From positions 9,007,910-9,071,909 of the forward strand of contig NZ_QUMQ01000001.1 in assembly GCF_003387075.1 (NCBI RefSeq): a DNA stretch of 64,000 nucleotides. Reading direction: 5' to 3'. The notes beneath the pieces were generated by a model, which worked only from the letters and a program-made list of their open reading frames with translations, was not told the DNA's origin and did not search any database. Numbering within the stretch: position 1 is the first letter of the stretch; each line of letters opens with the position of its first letter. The position numbers and the translations under genes were made by a program. Below, one piece after another: positions 52,953 through 60,969 of the stretch. The stretch is from Asanoa ferruginea (GTDB lineage Bacteria; Actinomycetota; Actinomycetes; Mycobacteriales; Micromonosporaceae).

Positions 52953-53120
52953 TAGGGGGTGTCTCGTGGATCAGGGTGGTGCTCCGGCGAGGTCCAGGCG
53001 GCGTCCGGGCGTGCGCGGAGGCCGGTCGGATACCGGTGTTGTATCTGGCCGGTCTCCGCGTGCGGCCGGGCGTCGTCTGGGCCCGGCGGAGTGCCGCACT
53101 GATCCACGAGAGACCCCCTA
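52953..53120 (+). ncRNA. 168-nt long-hairpin RNA (or palindromic MITE) in the CDF exporter leader
   Basis: Left arm 52953-53033, loop 53034-53040, right arm 53041-53120. Counted by hand: 80 opposed positions, of which 64 are Watson-Crick, 12 G-U wobbles, 4 mismatches (52961, 52975, 52987, 53009) and one bulged A (52990). All 12 transition differences keep pairing in the plus-strand RNA; none is A-C. Outer ends are TAGGGGGT and ACCCCCTA. The ribosome site of the CDF gene follows 12 bases later. No known riboswitch class is matched. A palindromic MITE with TA ends is the alternative. Confidence 0.7.
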
Positions 53121-53145
53121 AGAGCAGCAGCGGAGGGAGGCGCAC

Positions 53146-54060
53146 GTGGGAGCGGGGCACGACCACGACTTCGGCACGCGCGACGCGGCCGCCCAGCACC
53201 GCGGGCGGCTGTGGGCCGCGTTCGCCCTGCTCGCCGTCTTCATGGTGATCGAGGCGGTCACCGCCTTCGCGACCGGATCGCTGGCCCTGCTCTCCGACGC
53301 CGGCCACATGTTCACCGACGTTCTCGGCATCGGCATGGCACTGGCTGCCATCACCGCGGCCCGGCGCGCGGCCAGCGACCCGCAACGGACCTTCGGCCTC
53401 TACCGGCTGGAGGTGCTGGCCGCCCTGGCCAACGCCGTGCTGCTGTTCGGCGTCGCACTCTACGTGCTGGTCGCGGCCGTCCGGAGGTTCGGTGACGCGC
53501 CCGAAGTGAGCACCGGGCCGATGCTGGTGGTCGCCGGCCTGGGCCTGGTCGCCAACATCATCGCCTTCGTGCTGCTCCGCAAGGGCGCCAAGGACAGCAT
53601 CAACGTGCGCGGTGCCTACCTGGAGGTGCTCGGCGACCTGGTGGGCTCGGTCGGCGTGCTGGGCGCCGCGGCGATCATCGCCGGCACCGGCTGGTTCATC
53701 GTCGACCCGCTGGTGGCCGTCGCGGTCGGCCTGTTCATCCTGCCGCGCACTTGGAAGCTCGGCCGCGAGGCGGTGCGGATCCTGGTGCAGGCCGCGCCCG
53801 AGCACCTCGACGTCGCGGCGATGCGCACCTCGCTGGGTGCCGTGCCGGGCGTGTGCGACGTGCACGACCTGCACGTCTGGACGCTGACCTCGGGCATGGA
53901 GGTGGCGTCGGCCCACCTCAGCATCCTGGGCGACGCGGAGGTCGGCGCGGTGCTGACCGCCGCCCGGGAGACGCTGCACGACGGCTTCGGCATCGAGCAC
54001 GCGACCCTCCAGGTGGAGCCGGTCGCGTCGACGGGCGACTGCCGTACCGCCAGTTGGTGA
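53146..54060 (+). CDS. CDF family metal exporter (CzcD/ZitB-like)
   Basis: 304 residues. Six membrane helices, with H-x-x-x-D in HMFTDVLG (TM2) and D in EVLGDLVGSVGV (TM5) forming the metal site, and a C-terminal cytoplasmic domain with HDLHVWTLTSG. The N-terminus is His-rich (GAGHDHDFG). It probably exports Zn2+ or a related divalent ion by proton exchange. GGAGGGAGG at 53132-53140 is five bases from the GTG at 53146. A 168-nt hairpin lies directly upstream, suggesting leader control. Confidence 0.92.
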   Translation: MGAGHDHDFGTRDAAAQHRGRLWAAFALLAVFMVIEAVTAFATGSLALLSDAGHMFTDVLGIGMALAAITAARRAASDPQRTFGLYRLEVLAALANAVLLFGVALYVLVAAVRRFGDAPEVSTGPMLVVAGLGLVANIIAFVLLRKGAKDSINVRGAYLEVLGDLVGSVGVLGAAAIIAGTGWFIVDPLVAVAVGLFILPRTWKLGREAVRILVQAAPEHLDVAAMRTSLGAVPGVCDVHDLHVWTLTSGMEVASAHLSILGDAEVGAVLTAARETLHDGFGIEHATLQVEPVASTGDCRTASW

Positions 54061-54110
54061 CCCTTTGTATTTAGCGCGGCCTTAACTTTCGTGACCTTCA
54101 GCGGGCATTT

Positions 54111-54128
54111 GCCCGGATAAATCCGGGC
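54111..54128 (+). promoter_or_regulatory. Hairpin in the leader of the M15-like protein gene
   Basis: GCCCGGAT-AA-ATCCGGGC is a perfect inverted repeat 51 bp after the CDF stop. It has no T run. It could end the CDF transcript or belong to a leader; the 54061-54272 gap also holds two ATTTAGCG copies (54069-54076, 54146-54153). I could not match a riboswitch. Confidence 0.4.
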
Positions 54129-54272
54129 AAGCTCCGCCTATCCGCATTTAGCGGCCCTCGCGCAGCGTAGGCAGTCCTCGGTACCCTCCAAATCGATCTT
54201 CGCTGGACCGCCTCCCCCGGTCCCCGCGGAGGTCGCCGCCTGATCGTCACGGCGAGCCGCTGACGGAAGGAC

Positions 54273-55346
54273 ATGCCGACGATGATCGATCCTCCGCACC
54301 ACCGACGACGATGGACCCGCCTCGCCACCGTGCTGCTGTTCGGCCTCGCCCTCGGCCTGGTCGGCCCGGCGACACCGGCCCTGGCCGACCCCGACGGCGG
54401 CGAGGGCGCCTCGGCCGAACTCCGCGACCAACTCGACAAGGCCAGCCGGGGCTATCTCGACGCCCAGGCCGCGCTGCGGACGTCGCAGGGCGAGCAGCGG
54501 ACGCAGGAAGACGCACTGCGGCTCATCGAGACAGACCTGACCACGCACACCGAGGCGCTGGCCGACATCGGCCGGTCCGCCTACCGCACCGGCCGGCTCA
54601 GCCCGATGGCCGCACTGCTCAACAGCGACTCGCCGGAACGCTTCCTCGAGCGGGCCAACGCCCTCGGCATGGTCGCCGCCAACGAGCAGCGCGAGGTGCA
54701 CGCCCTGGAAGACGCCAAGGAACGCGCCGCCCGCGCGACGGCGGCGATCAACCAGGAGGTACGCGAGCAGCAGCGCCAGGTCGCCATCATGAAGGCCCGC
54801 AAGGACCAGGCCGAGCGGGCGCTGGACGTGGCCGCCCGCCAGCAGAAGGCGGCCTCGGCGAAGGCGTCGCAGTCCGGCGGCAGCGGCAGCAACACCGGCG
54901 GCTCCGGCGGGGCCACCGCCACGCCGGCCAAGCGCAACAGCGACGGCAGTTGGCCGACCGAGTCGTGCAGCATCAACGACCCGACGCCGGCCACCGGCTG
55001 CATCACCCCGCGCACGCTGCACGCGTTGCAACAGGCCAAGAAGGCCGGCTTCACACACTATGTGTCGTGTCACCGCAACGGCGGCTCTGGTGAGCATCCC
55101 AAGGGCCGGGCGTGTGACTTCGCGGCCGCGAAGGGCGGCTTCGAGGGCGACGCGACCGGTGCCGAGAAGACCTACGGCACCAACCTGGCCAACTATTTCA
55201 TCCGCAACTCAGACCGGCTGGCCGTGCTCTACGTCATCTGGTACCGGCAGATCTGGTTGCCCAGCAGCGGTTGGAAGTCCTACAGCGGGGCCTGCGGAGA
55301 CCCGTCCTGCGACCACACCAACCACGTGCACCTGAGCGTCTACTGA
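54273..55346 (+). CDS. Secreted coiled-coil protein with M15-like peptidase fold
   Basis: 357 residues. A signal peptide (RLATVLLFGLALGLVGPAT then PALADPD) is followed by a long coiled coil (about residues 40-195), a Gly/Ser linker and a C-terminal domain (about 215-357). That domain carries metal-ligand-like groups, GEHPKGRACDFAAAKGG and DHTNHVHLS, as in actinobacterial ARB_07466-type/M15-like domains beside cell-wall hydrolases. It may cleave peptidoglycan peptides, but activity is unproven. GGAAGG is close to ATG 54273; an ATG at 54282 is also possible. Confidence 0.82.
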   Translation: MPTMIDPPHHRRRWTRLATVLLFGLALGLVGPATPALADPDGGEGASAELRDQLDKASRGYLDAQAALRTSQGEQRTQEDALRLIETDLTTHTEALADIGRSAYRTGRLSPMAALLNSDSPERFLERANALGMVAANEQREVHALEDAKERAARATAAINQEVREQQRQVAIMKARKDQAERALDVAARQQKAASAKASQSGGSGSNTGGSGGATATPAKRNSDGSWPTESCSINDPTPATGCITPRTLHALQQAKKAGFTHYVSCHRNGGSGEHPKGRACDFAAAKGGFEGDATGAEKTYGTNLANYFIRNSDRLAVLYVIWYRQIWLPSSGWKSYSGACGDPSCDHTNHVHLSVY

Positions 55347-55355
55347 GGGTCCCGA

Positions 55356-55402
55356 AAAAAAGCATCCGGGGGTACGCCGCGCGGCGTACCCCCGGATGTT
55401 TC
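55356..55402. terminator. Bidirectional terminator with an 18-bp perfect stem
   Basis: 55364-55399 is a perfect 36-bp palindrome, flanked by seven A (55356-55362) on the left and TTT on the right. The A run gives a U-tract for the minus-strand SRPBCC gene. It separates two convergent genes. Confidence 0.92.
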
Positions 55403-55844
55403 AGCTTTCCAGGACGTTCTTGAGCCGCTCGGCGAGCGCGTGATGTGCCGTCTGGGCCTGCTTGAACGCGTAGCCGAAGAGCAGGGTCGGCGCGGTCAGC
55501 GTGATCGTCACCTCGATCAGCACGGTGCCGTCGGGCTCGGGGCGCAGGCGGGTGTGGTTGTGCAGCGTCGTGCCGGGCCGCTGGCGCGCGACGGTGACCA
55601 CCTCGTCGTCGGTCACCGTCATGACGTCGGCCGTGTAGGTCGTGGTGAAGCCGACCGGGCCGAGCTTGAACCGGTCGTTGATCACGAAGCTGCGCACCGC
55701 GCCGTCGACCGGGGGCACCTCGGTGACCTTGATGATGAACGGGTGCAACTCGGTGTGCCGGCTGAAGTTGGACAGCAGCGCGACCGCGTCGGCGACCGCG
55801 CACTTCGGCCGCAGCGAGTAGGTGAAGGTGCCGGTCTTGGCCAA
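55401..55844 (-). CDS. SRPBCC/START-like family protein
   Basis: 147 residues of the SRPBCC fold: FTYSLRPKCAVADAVALLSNFSRHTELHPFI, TTTYTADVMTVTDDEVVTVARQ and VTITLTAPTLLFGYAFKQ. No catalytic residues; such folds bind hydrophobic ligands. A TTG start at 55844 is preferred, with GGGAG six bases upstream; a longer extension would run through the kinase gene. It begins 8 bp after the kinase stop, so the two are probably co-transcribed. Confidence 0.78.
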   Translation of the reverse strand: MAKTGTFTYSLRPKCAVADAVALLSNFSRHTELHPFIIKVTEVPPVDGAVRSFVINDRFKLGPVGFTTTYTADVMTVTDDEVVTVARQRPGTTLHNHTRLRPEPDGTVLIEVTITLTAPTLLFGYAFKQAQTAHHALAERLKNVLES

Positions 55845-55852
55845 GGGGCTCC

Positions 55853-56623
55853 CTAGTTGAGGTGGTGAAGTGCCGGCGCCGGGAGGGCGCGGGGTGCGGG
55901 TGCGCTGGCCGGCATGATCGACGACCAGAGGCCGATCGCGACGTCGGCGCTGCTCGGGCGGTCGGTCGGCGTCCGGGTCATGCTGGCCCGGCAGAGCTCC
56001 GCGACCGCGCGGGGCAGGCCCGGGACGGCCAGCACCGGTGCCGGTGCGGTGCGCGGGCGGGCGTCGGCGGCAGCCCGGCCGGTCAGCATCTCGTGCAGCA
56101 GCAGGCCGAGGGCGAACACGTCGTCGGCGGGCAGCCCGGGCGCGCCGGCGGGGCCGGCCAGCCCGAAGTCGATCATCTTGGCGCCGGCCCGGGTGAGCAT
56201 CACGTTGCGCGCCGACACGTCGCGGTGCACCACGCCCCGGCGGTGGGCCACGGCGAGCACGTCGGCGACGGTCGCGGCGATCCGGACCGCCTCCGGCCAG
56301 GGCAGCGGGCCGCCGACCAGCCGGCCGGCCAGGGCGACGCCGTCGAGCAGCTCGAGCACGACGTAGGGCACGACCGAGCCGTCGGACAGCGCCTGGGCGC
56401 CGTGGTCGTAGACCCGCGGGACGCTCGGATGGCGCAGCCGCTCGGTGATCGCCGCCTCCCGGCCGGCGGCGTCGGCGTGTGCCGGCGTGATGACCTTCAC
56501 GGCCAGCGAGCGCGCGGAGTGGCTGTCGAAGCCGTGGTAGACGGTCGACACACCACCACGCGCGATCGGGCCCAGCAGGACGTAGCGCCGGAGGAACGTC
56601 GTGCCCATCCGCAACCACGCCAC
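55853..56623 (-). CDS. Ser/Thr protein kinase (PknB-type catalytic domain only)
   Basis: 256 residues, a complete eukaryotic-like kinase domain: GPIARGGVSTVYHG as glycine loop, SLAVKVI with the ATP lysine, VVHRDVSARNVML as catalytic loop and MIDFGLAGP for Mg binding. The HRDVSARN variant lacks the common LKP. There is no membrane helix or PASTA domain, so it is soluble. Its partner is not known; an SRPBCC gene follows and a STAS gene precedes it. Confidence 0.87.
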   Translation of the reverse strand: MAWLRMGTTFLRRYVLLGPIARGGVSTVYHGFDSHSARSLAVKVITPAHADAAGREAAITERLRHPSVPRVYDHGAQALSDGSVVPYVVLELLDGVALAGRLVGGPLPWPEAVRIAATVADVLAVAHRRGVVHRDVSARNVMLTRAGAKMIDFGLAGPAGAPGLPADDVFALGLLLHEMLTGRAAADARPRTAPAPVLAVPGLPRAVAELCRASMTRTPTDRPSSADVAIGLWSSIMPASAPAPRALPAPALHHLN

Positions 56624-56675
56624 GACCCGGCACTCTTCCGGATCGCCGTGGCCCGGACAAGAGTTCCCGGGCGGG

Positions 56676-56693
56676 CTTTAACAGCTTTTAAAG
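56676..56693. repeat. AT-rich inverted repeat after the STAS gene
   Basis: CTTTAA-N6-TTAAAG, an unusually A/T-rich dyad in GC-rich DNA, in the 74-bp gap between the kinase start and the STAS stop. It may be a weak terminator or a promoter element of the kinase. Confidence 0.35.
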
Positions 56694-56697
56694 GGTT

Positions 56698-57051
56698 TTA
56701 CGCGCCGGCTGGGGTGTTGAGGTCGCCGAGGTAGGGCTCGGGCGCGCCGAAGAGCCCCAGCAGCCCGGTGACCCAGAGCTGGCGATGGACGAAGCGGCTG
56801 GGCTCGGTGACGACGAGTTTGATGCCGCTGACCTCAGCGGTCTGGAAACCCGCGACCATCGCGCTGATGCCGACGGAGTCGATGAAGCTCACCAGGCGCA
56901 GGTTGAGCTCAATCCGGGTGGGGCGGTCATCGGTCAGCGCCGCGGCGATGGCCTCTTTGACCTCGTGGGCGGAGTCGACGTCGATCTCACCACGGGGGGC
57001 GATTTCGAGGACTCCGTTGGCACGTCGAGTTGTCACGATCGACAGACTCAC
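56698..57051 (-). CDS. STAS domain anti-sigma-factor antagonist
   Basis: 117 residues, a single STAS fold. The phosphorylatable serine lies in FIDSVGISAM, the hallmark of SpoIIAA/RsbV-type antagonists, which bind anti-sigma factors when unphosphorylated. GGAGG is a few bases before the GTG at 57051. No anti-sigma or sigma gene adjoins; the neighbouring Ser/Thr kinase could be relevant, since such proteins are controlled by phosphorylation, but this is inference. Confidence 0.88.
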   Translation of the reverse strand: MSLSIVTTRRANGVLEIAPRGEIDVDSAHEVKEAIAAALTDDRPTRIELNLRLVSFIDSVGISAMVAGFQTAEVSGIKLVVTEPSRFVHRQLWVTGLLGLFGAPEPYLGDLNTPAGA

Positions 57052-57232
57052 GCAACTACCTCCGAGCTCGAACCTCGGTCCGCATCCAGGGGACCTTTCG
57101 ACAGTACGCGGACCGCGACCGAGCGTATTCGCATGCTTCACATGGTCGCCAGTCTTGCCGCCGCGTACTTTCCCCTTTCTCGTATTCCGAAACCGGCAAA
57201 GCCGGCCAAACTATGGATATGTGACCTTCGAC

Positions 57233-57442
57233 TCGGGTGCACCCGACCAACGGGGCACGCGTGCCGATTTCCGGCCGCTAGCAGCCTACCCCACGTGTCG
57301 ATCGTCACACTGTGTGAGCTGACGCGGACTGTCCACAGTCGGCAACGGCACGACCTCCGTCGCGTTACGGTGACGATCTGTGGTTTGCGCCGGCCGGCCG
57401 GCGGGCACTGTCCAGACGCCGGACAGCGCTCGCTCGCGAGCG
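57233..57442. promoter_or_regulatory. Palindrome-dense divergent intergenic region
   Basis: In the 437-bp gap between the STAS gene (minus) and the membrane protein gene (plus) are five perfect dyads: TCGGGTGCACCCGA (57233-57246), GGCACGCGTGCC (57254-57265), TCACAC-T-GTGTGA (57305-57317), GACTGT-CC-ACAGTC (57327-57340) and CGCTCGCGAGCG (57431-57442). They differ in sequence, so more than one factor or RNA folding is possible. No coding potential is visible in this gap. Confidence 0.5.
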
Positions 57443-57488
57443 GACGCGAGTCCGAAGTGGCGGGTTCGGCGACCGAGGAGGTAGCAGG

Positions 57489-57923
57489 ATGTTCGGAACC
57501 AACCTCATGGACCGCCGGAGCAGGACCGAGCGGATCACCGACGACGCGTGGGACCACCTGCGCACGTTCGTCGACTCGGCGCGGTCGCGCACCACCGGGC
57601 TGGCCGGGTTGGCCAGCGATGCCGGCAGCGCCGTCAGCGGCGCGGTCGGTGCGGTCGGTGGCGCGGCGAGCGTCGTGGGCGGTGCCACCGACGAGGCCCG
57701 CCGGCGGGCCGCTCTTGCCTACGACGCCCTGGCCGGGCGCCGGATGCCGATGCCGTGGACCCTCGTGGTCGCGGCCGCGGCGCTCGGTGCCGCGATCGGC
57801 TGGGCCGCCGGCTCCGCGTCCCGGGCGGCGATCGCCCGGATGAGTGACCGGGCCGACAACGGTCGGGTCGATGAGATCGAGTTCATCGACGCCGACCGGG
57901 CCAAGTCGACGCTCGACAGCTAG
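57489..57923 (+). CDS. Small membrane protein of unknown function
   Basis: 144 residues. A Gly/Ala/Ser-rich stretch (about 38-68, GLAGLASDAGSAVSGAVGAVGG) precedes a hydrophobic helix (PWTLVVAAAALGAAIGWAAG, about 88-108), then an acidic tail (DEIEFIDADRAK). A strong GAGGAGG sits at 57475-57481, eight bases before the ATG at 57489. It resembles small actinobacterial membrane proteins with no assigned role. A clear terminator follows. Confidence 0.8.
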   Translation: MFGTNLMDRRSRTERITDDAWDHLRTFVDSARSRTTGLAGLASDAGSAVSGAVGAVGGAASVVGGATDEARRRAALAYDALAGRRMPMPWTLVVAAAALGAAIGWAAGSASRAAIARMSDRADNGRVDEIEFIDADRAKSTLDS

Positions 57924-57936
57924 TCAGGAACAGCGC

Positions 57937-57974
57937 GCGGGGTTGCCGAAGTGCGAGACCGGCAACCCCGCTTT
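57937..57974 (+). terminator. Intrinsic terminator
   Basis: GCGGGGTTGCCG (57937-57948) and its complement (57960-57971) form a 12-bp stem around an 11-base loop, ending in TTT. It lies 13 bp after the small membrane protein stop. Confidence 0.85.
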
Positions 57975-58018
57975 GCGCCCGATTGACGTGTGACTGTGCG
58001 CGGGCGATGCTCGTTGTC

Positions 58019-59020
58019 ATGCGTCACCGGGAGGACACCGAGCGTGTGGGTCCGCTCCCCCTCGAAGCGCACTCCTTCCGCCTCACCGACCTCGACGAGG
58101 CCCGCGCGTTGTGCGCGGAGTTCTACTACGAGGTCGACCTCGACCTGCTCGACGGGAGCCGGCCGCTGGCGTTCGCGGCCGACATGGTGCGGCTGGGCCC
58201 GGTCACCGTCGGCGACATCAGCTTCGGCGCCGACGTCTCCATCGGCACCGACGTGCTCGACGCCTACCACGTCAACCTGCCGATCGCCGGCGCCATCGGC
58301 AGCGAGCACCGCGGTGCCGTCACGGTCGCCAGCCCGCGCCGCGCCGCGGTCTACCGCCCGGGTGCCGGAGTGCACGCCGGCCGCTGGTCGGCCGACTGCC
58401 GCAGCCTCGGCATCCGCCTCGACCGGGCGGCGCTGGAGGCCGAACTCGCGGCGCTGCTCGGCCACCCGGTCCGCGGGCCGATCCGGTTCGGCGCCAGCTT
58501 CGACACCACCCGCGGCCCAGGCCTCACCTGGACCCGCATGATCAATCTGCTCCGGTCGGAGAGCGGCAACCCGCACAGCGCGCTGCTCCAGCCACTGATC
58601 GCCGAGCGCTACTCGCAGGGCCTGATCGGCGGGCTGCTCTTCGCGGTCGAGCACCAGTTCGCCGACGCGCTGACCGCGCACGTGGCGCCGGCCCGGCCGC
58701 GCACCGTCCGCCGGGCCATCCAGGTGATGGAGGCCGACCCGACCCACCCGTTCACCACGGCCGAGCTGGGCCGCATCGCGGGTGTCTCGGCGCGGTCGTT
58801 GCAGGAGGGTTTCCGCCGGCACGTCGGCGTCTCCCCGATGACCTACCTGCAACAGGTGCGGATGGGCTACGCCCGCGACGAACTGCGCCACCCGGTGCCC
58901 GGGCGCGACACGGTGGCCGCGATCGCGCACGCGTGGGGCTTCGGCCACCTGGGCCGGTTCGCGGCCGCCTACCGCGAACGCTACGGCGAGTCACCGTCGG
59001 CGACCCTGCGCGGACACTGA
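58019..59020 (+). CDS. AraC family transcriptional regulator
   Basis: 333 residues. An N-terminal AraC-binding-like cupin (about 10-200) is followed by a double helix-turn-helix near 235-330 with FTTAELGRIAGVSARSLQEGFRRHVGVSPMTYLQQVRM and VAAIAHAWGFGHLGRFAAAYRERYGESP. Starts at 58007 and 58019 are possible; the -10-like GATGCT seven bases before the ATG at 58019 favours the latter. No close partner gene; its target may be elsewhere. Confidence 0.87.
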   Translation: MRHREDTERVGPLPLEAHSFRLTDLDEARALCAEFYYEVDLDLLDGSRPLAFAADMVRLGPVTVGDISFGADVSIGTDVLDAYHVNLPIAGAIGSEHRGAVTVASPRRAAVYRPGAGVHAGRWSADCRSLGIRLDRAALEAELAALLGHPVRGPIRFGASFDTTRGPGLTWTRMINLLRSESGNPHSALLQPLIAERYSQGLIGGLLFAVEHQFADALTAHVAPARPRTVRRAIQVMEADPTHPFTTAELGRIAGVSARSLQEGFRRHVGVSPMTYLQQVRMGYARDELRHPVPGRDTVAAIAHAWGFGHLGRFAAAYRERYGESPSATLRGH

Positions 59021-59039
59021 CCCGCGCCGGCCACTTCCG

Positions 59040-59240
59040 CCGGTCGCGCGGGATGCGCTGACTCACGCGCCCGGGCCGCCGTGGCGGTGGTGTGGGATGC
59101 GCTGGCTCACTCCCCCGGCTCACTTCCGGCGGTCGCGCGGGATGCGCTGAGTCGCACTCCCGGGTCGCCGTGGCGGTCGCGCGCGATGCGCTGGCTCACT
59201 CCCCCGGGTCGCCGTGGCGGTCGTGCGGGATGCGCTGAGC
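59040..59240. repeat. Five-copy 44/45-bp minisatellite
   Basis: The core (G/C)GATGCGCTG recurs at 59051, 59095, 59140, 59184 and 59228 (period 44, 45, 44, 44), with GGCGGTCGCGCG-type flanks. The last copy enters the 3' end of the 102-residue gene and encodes the motif AQRIPHDRHGDPGE. The array fills 59021-59195, between the AraC stop and that gene. Confidence 0.8.
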
Positions 59241-59504
59241 CGGAATGCGCGGCTCGATCCGCGTCGGCACGCGGCCATTCGGCGAGCGGCCGGCAGGCTC
59301 GCGGCCGGCGGGGTCGCGGAGCCCGTCGAGAACCCGGTGCGCTGCCGCCAGACCGTCTTCCGTATAGACCGTCAGCGCCGACGGGTGCCCGCCACCATCG
59401 TCGATCCGCAGCGCGGCCTGGAGCTTGTCATATTCGTGTAGGAAGTCGACCGCCCGGCGCAGGGCCGCGACCGCCCGCAACATGTCACCTTCGAGGTCCT
59501 GCAT
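59196..59504 (-). CDS. Small protein of unknown function with repeat-derived tail
   Basis: 102 residues. The head (MQDLEGDMLRAVAALRRAVD) is helical; the rest is hydrophilic, and the last 14 residues are encoded by the 59040-59240 repeat unit. GGAGG is upstream of the ATG. A short helical protein near AraC; no family recognised. The repeat array suggests its 3' end has been copied or slipped. Confidence 0.6.
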   Translation of the reverse strand: MQDLEGDMLRAVAALRRAVDFLHEYDKLQAALRIDDGGGHPSALTVYTEDGLAAAHRVLDGLRDPAGREPAGRSPNGRVPTRIEPRIPAQRIPHDRHGDPGE

Positions 59505-59626
59505 GGATGCGCCCCTCCCCCAGATCCGACGGACTGTAGGCCCGTGATCGCCACGCGTCGATCCAGTTCACGCCGGGGCTATCCGGATCGCGCGGAACTG
59601 TCGGGGGGTCGCATTACGGTGTGGGC

Positions 59627-60031
59627 ATGATGCGTGGCCGCACACAGGACGACGGCTCGACGCCGCGCGACGCGCGCAGCGACTACTGGGGGGTGGTGCT
59701 CGACAGCACCGACGCGCGGGCGCTCGCCCGCTTCTACGCAACGCTGCTCGGCTGGGAGCTCGGGCCTCAGGGCCTGGCGATCCTGCCGCCCGACGGGGTC
59801 GCCTACCTCTCGTTCCAGGACTCACCGCAATATGTCCGGCCGGTCTGGCCGCCCGCCGACGGGCAGCAGCAACAGATGCTGCACCTCGACTTCGAGGTCG
59901 ACGACCTGGCCGAAGCGGTGGCACACGCGGTCGAGCTCGGCGCCGTCGTGGCCGACTTCCAGCCGCAGCACGACGTGCGGGTCCTGCTCGACCCCGACGG
60001 CCACCCGTTCTGCCTCTACACCCAGAGCTGA
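59627..60031 (+). CDS. Glyoxalase/VOC family protein
   Basis: 134 residues, one vicinal-oxygen-chelate unit: WGVVLDSTDARALARFYATLLGWELG at the start, LHLDFEVDDLAEAVAHAVELGA, and LLDPDGHPFCLYT at the end. A single unit would act as a dimer. The start at ATG 59627 is six bases after TACGGT, a leaderless-type promoter. It is convergent with LysR (5 bp). The substrate and metal are unknown. Confidence 0.85.
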   Translation: MMRGRTQDDGSTPRDARSDYWGVVLDSTDARALARFYATLLGWELGPQGLAILPPDGVAYLSFQDSPQYVRPVWPPADGQQQQMLHLDFEVDDLAEAVAHAVELGAVVADFQPQHDVRVLLDPDGHPFCLYTQS

Positions 60032-60036
60032 GGCTG

Positions 60037-60903
60037 TCAGGCCGCCGCGCGGAGGGCGTGCAGCAGCGCCGTGGTGGCCGGCGGGTCGGGGGGCTCGCCG
60101 TAGGTGGCCGCGTACACGTGACGGGTCGATCCTGGGATTTCCGTCGCGTGAATGCCGGCCGCCCGATGGGCGCGCAGGGCCAGGCCGGGGATCGTGGTGA
60201 CGGCCATCCCCGCGCTGACCATCGCCTGCATCGCCACCATGTCGTCGGTGCGGTAGGCGATGTGCGGTGTGAAGCCGGCCCGCGCGCAGAGTTCGAGAAG
60301 GTGGCCGCCGCACCGTTCGCAGCCGGCCACCCAGCGGGCGTCGCGGTGGGCCGCCAGGGTGTCGTTCTCGTGTGGGCCGAGCAGGTAGGTCGGGTCGTCG
60401 AGCAGGTGCAGCAGCCGGATGCCCTCCTCCTCCGGCGGTGACTCGGCGTAGCGGAAGACCACGGCGACGTCGACCTTCCCGGCGCGCAGCAGCCGCAGCG
60501 CCTCCGGCGGGTGCGTGTCGGTCAGGTTGAGCTCGAGGCCGGGGTGCGAGGCGGCCAGCGCCGCGGCGGCAGCCGGCACCAGCGTGCTCAGCACCGAGGA
60601 GAAGCCGGCGAGCCGCACCCGGCCGGCGTCGAGGCCGACGTGGGTGGACAGCTCCGCCGCGGCCGAGTCGACCCGGCCGATGATCTCGATGGCGCGTTCG
60701 GCCAGCAGCTCGCCGGTCGGGGTGAGCCGGATGCCGCGGCCGACCCGTTGCAGCAGCCGGGCGCCGGTCTCCGCCTCCAGCCGGGCGATGTGGTGGCTGA
60801 TCGAGGGCTGCGAATAGTGCAGCTCCTTGGCCGCCGCGGTGACCGAGCCGGTCCGGGCCACGGCGGCGAGCACGCGCAGGCGGACGAGGTCCAACACATT
60901 CAC
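60037..60903 (-). CDS. LysR family transcriptional regulator
   Basis: 288 residues. N-terminal winged HTH (LVRLRVLAAVARTGSVTAAAKELHYSQPSISHHIARLE), C-terminal periplasmic-binding-like ligand domain. It is divergent from a LysE exporter gene, a classical pair; a T-N11-A box lies between. It probably activates the exporter when an amino acid or similar ligand builds up. Confidence 0.92.
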   Translation of the reverse strand: MNVLDLVRLRVLAAVARTGSVTAAAKELHYSQPSISHHIARLEAETGARLLQRVGRGIRLTPTGELLAERAIEIIGRVDSAAAELSTHVGLDAGRVRLAGFSSVLSTLVPAAAAALAASHPGLELNLTDTHPPEALRLLRAGKVDVAVVFRYAESPPEEEGIRLLHLLDDPTYLLGPHENDTLAAHRDARWVAGCERCGGHLLELCARAGFTPHIAYRTDDMVAMQAMVSAGMAVTTIPGLALRAHRAAGIHATEIPGSTRHVYAATYGEPPDPPATTALLHALRAAA

Positions 60904-60910
60904 TCCGTCG

Positions 60911-60927
60911 ATAGGTTTCCGCGATAT
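60911..60927. promoter_or_regulatory. LysR-type T-N11-A box
   Basis: The 17-bp ATA-N11-TAT dyad contains the T-N11-A pattern of LysR-type regulators and lies in the 66-bp divergent region between lysR (60903) and lysE (60970). Confidence 0.6.
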
Positions 60928-60969
60928 TCGGCATTAGACCTGATGAATGCTAGGCCGCAGGCTGTCCAC

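Noticed and set aside
52953..53120. Retron or group II intron RNA
   Set aside because: A long hairpin is present, but there is no reverse transcriptase gene in the window.
54061..54272. c-di-AMP (ydaO-type) riboswitch before the M15-like gene
   Set aside because: Such riboswitches often precede cell-wall genes, but I could not find the conserved GGGGGA..CC and terminal motifs. An Infernal scan with the ydaO model would decide.
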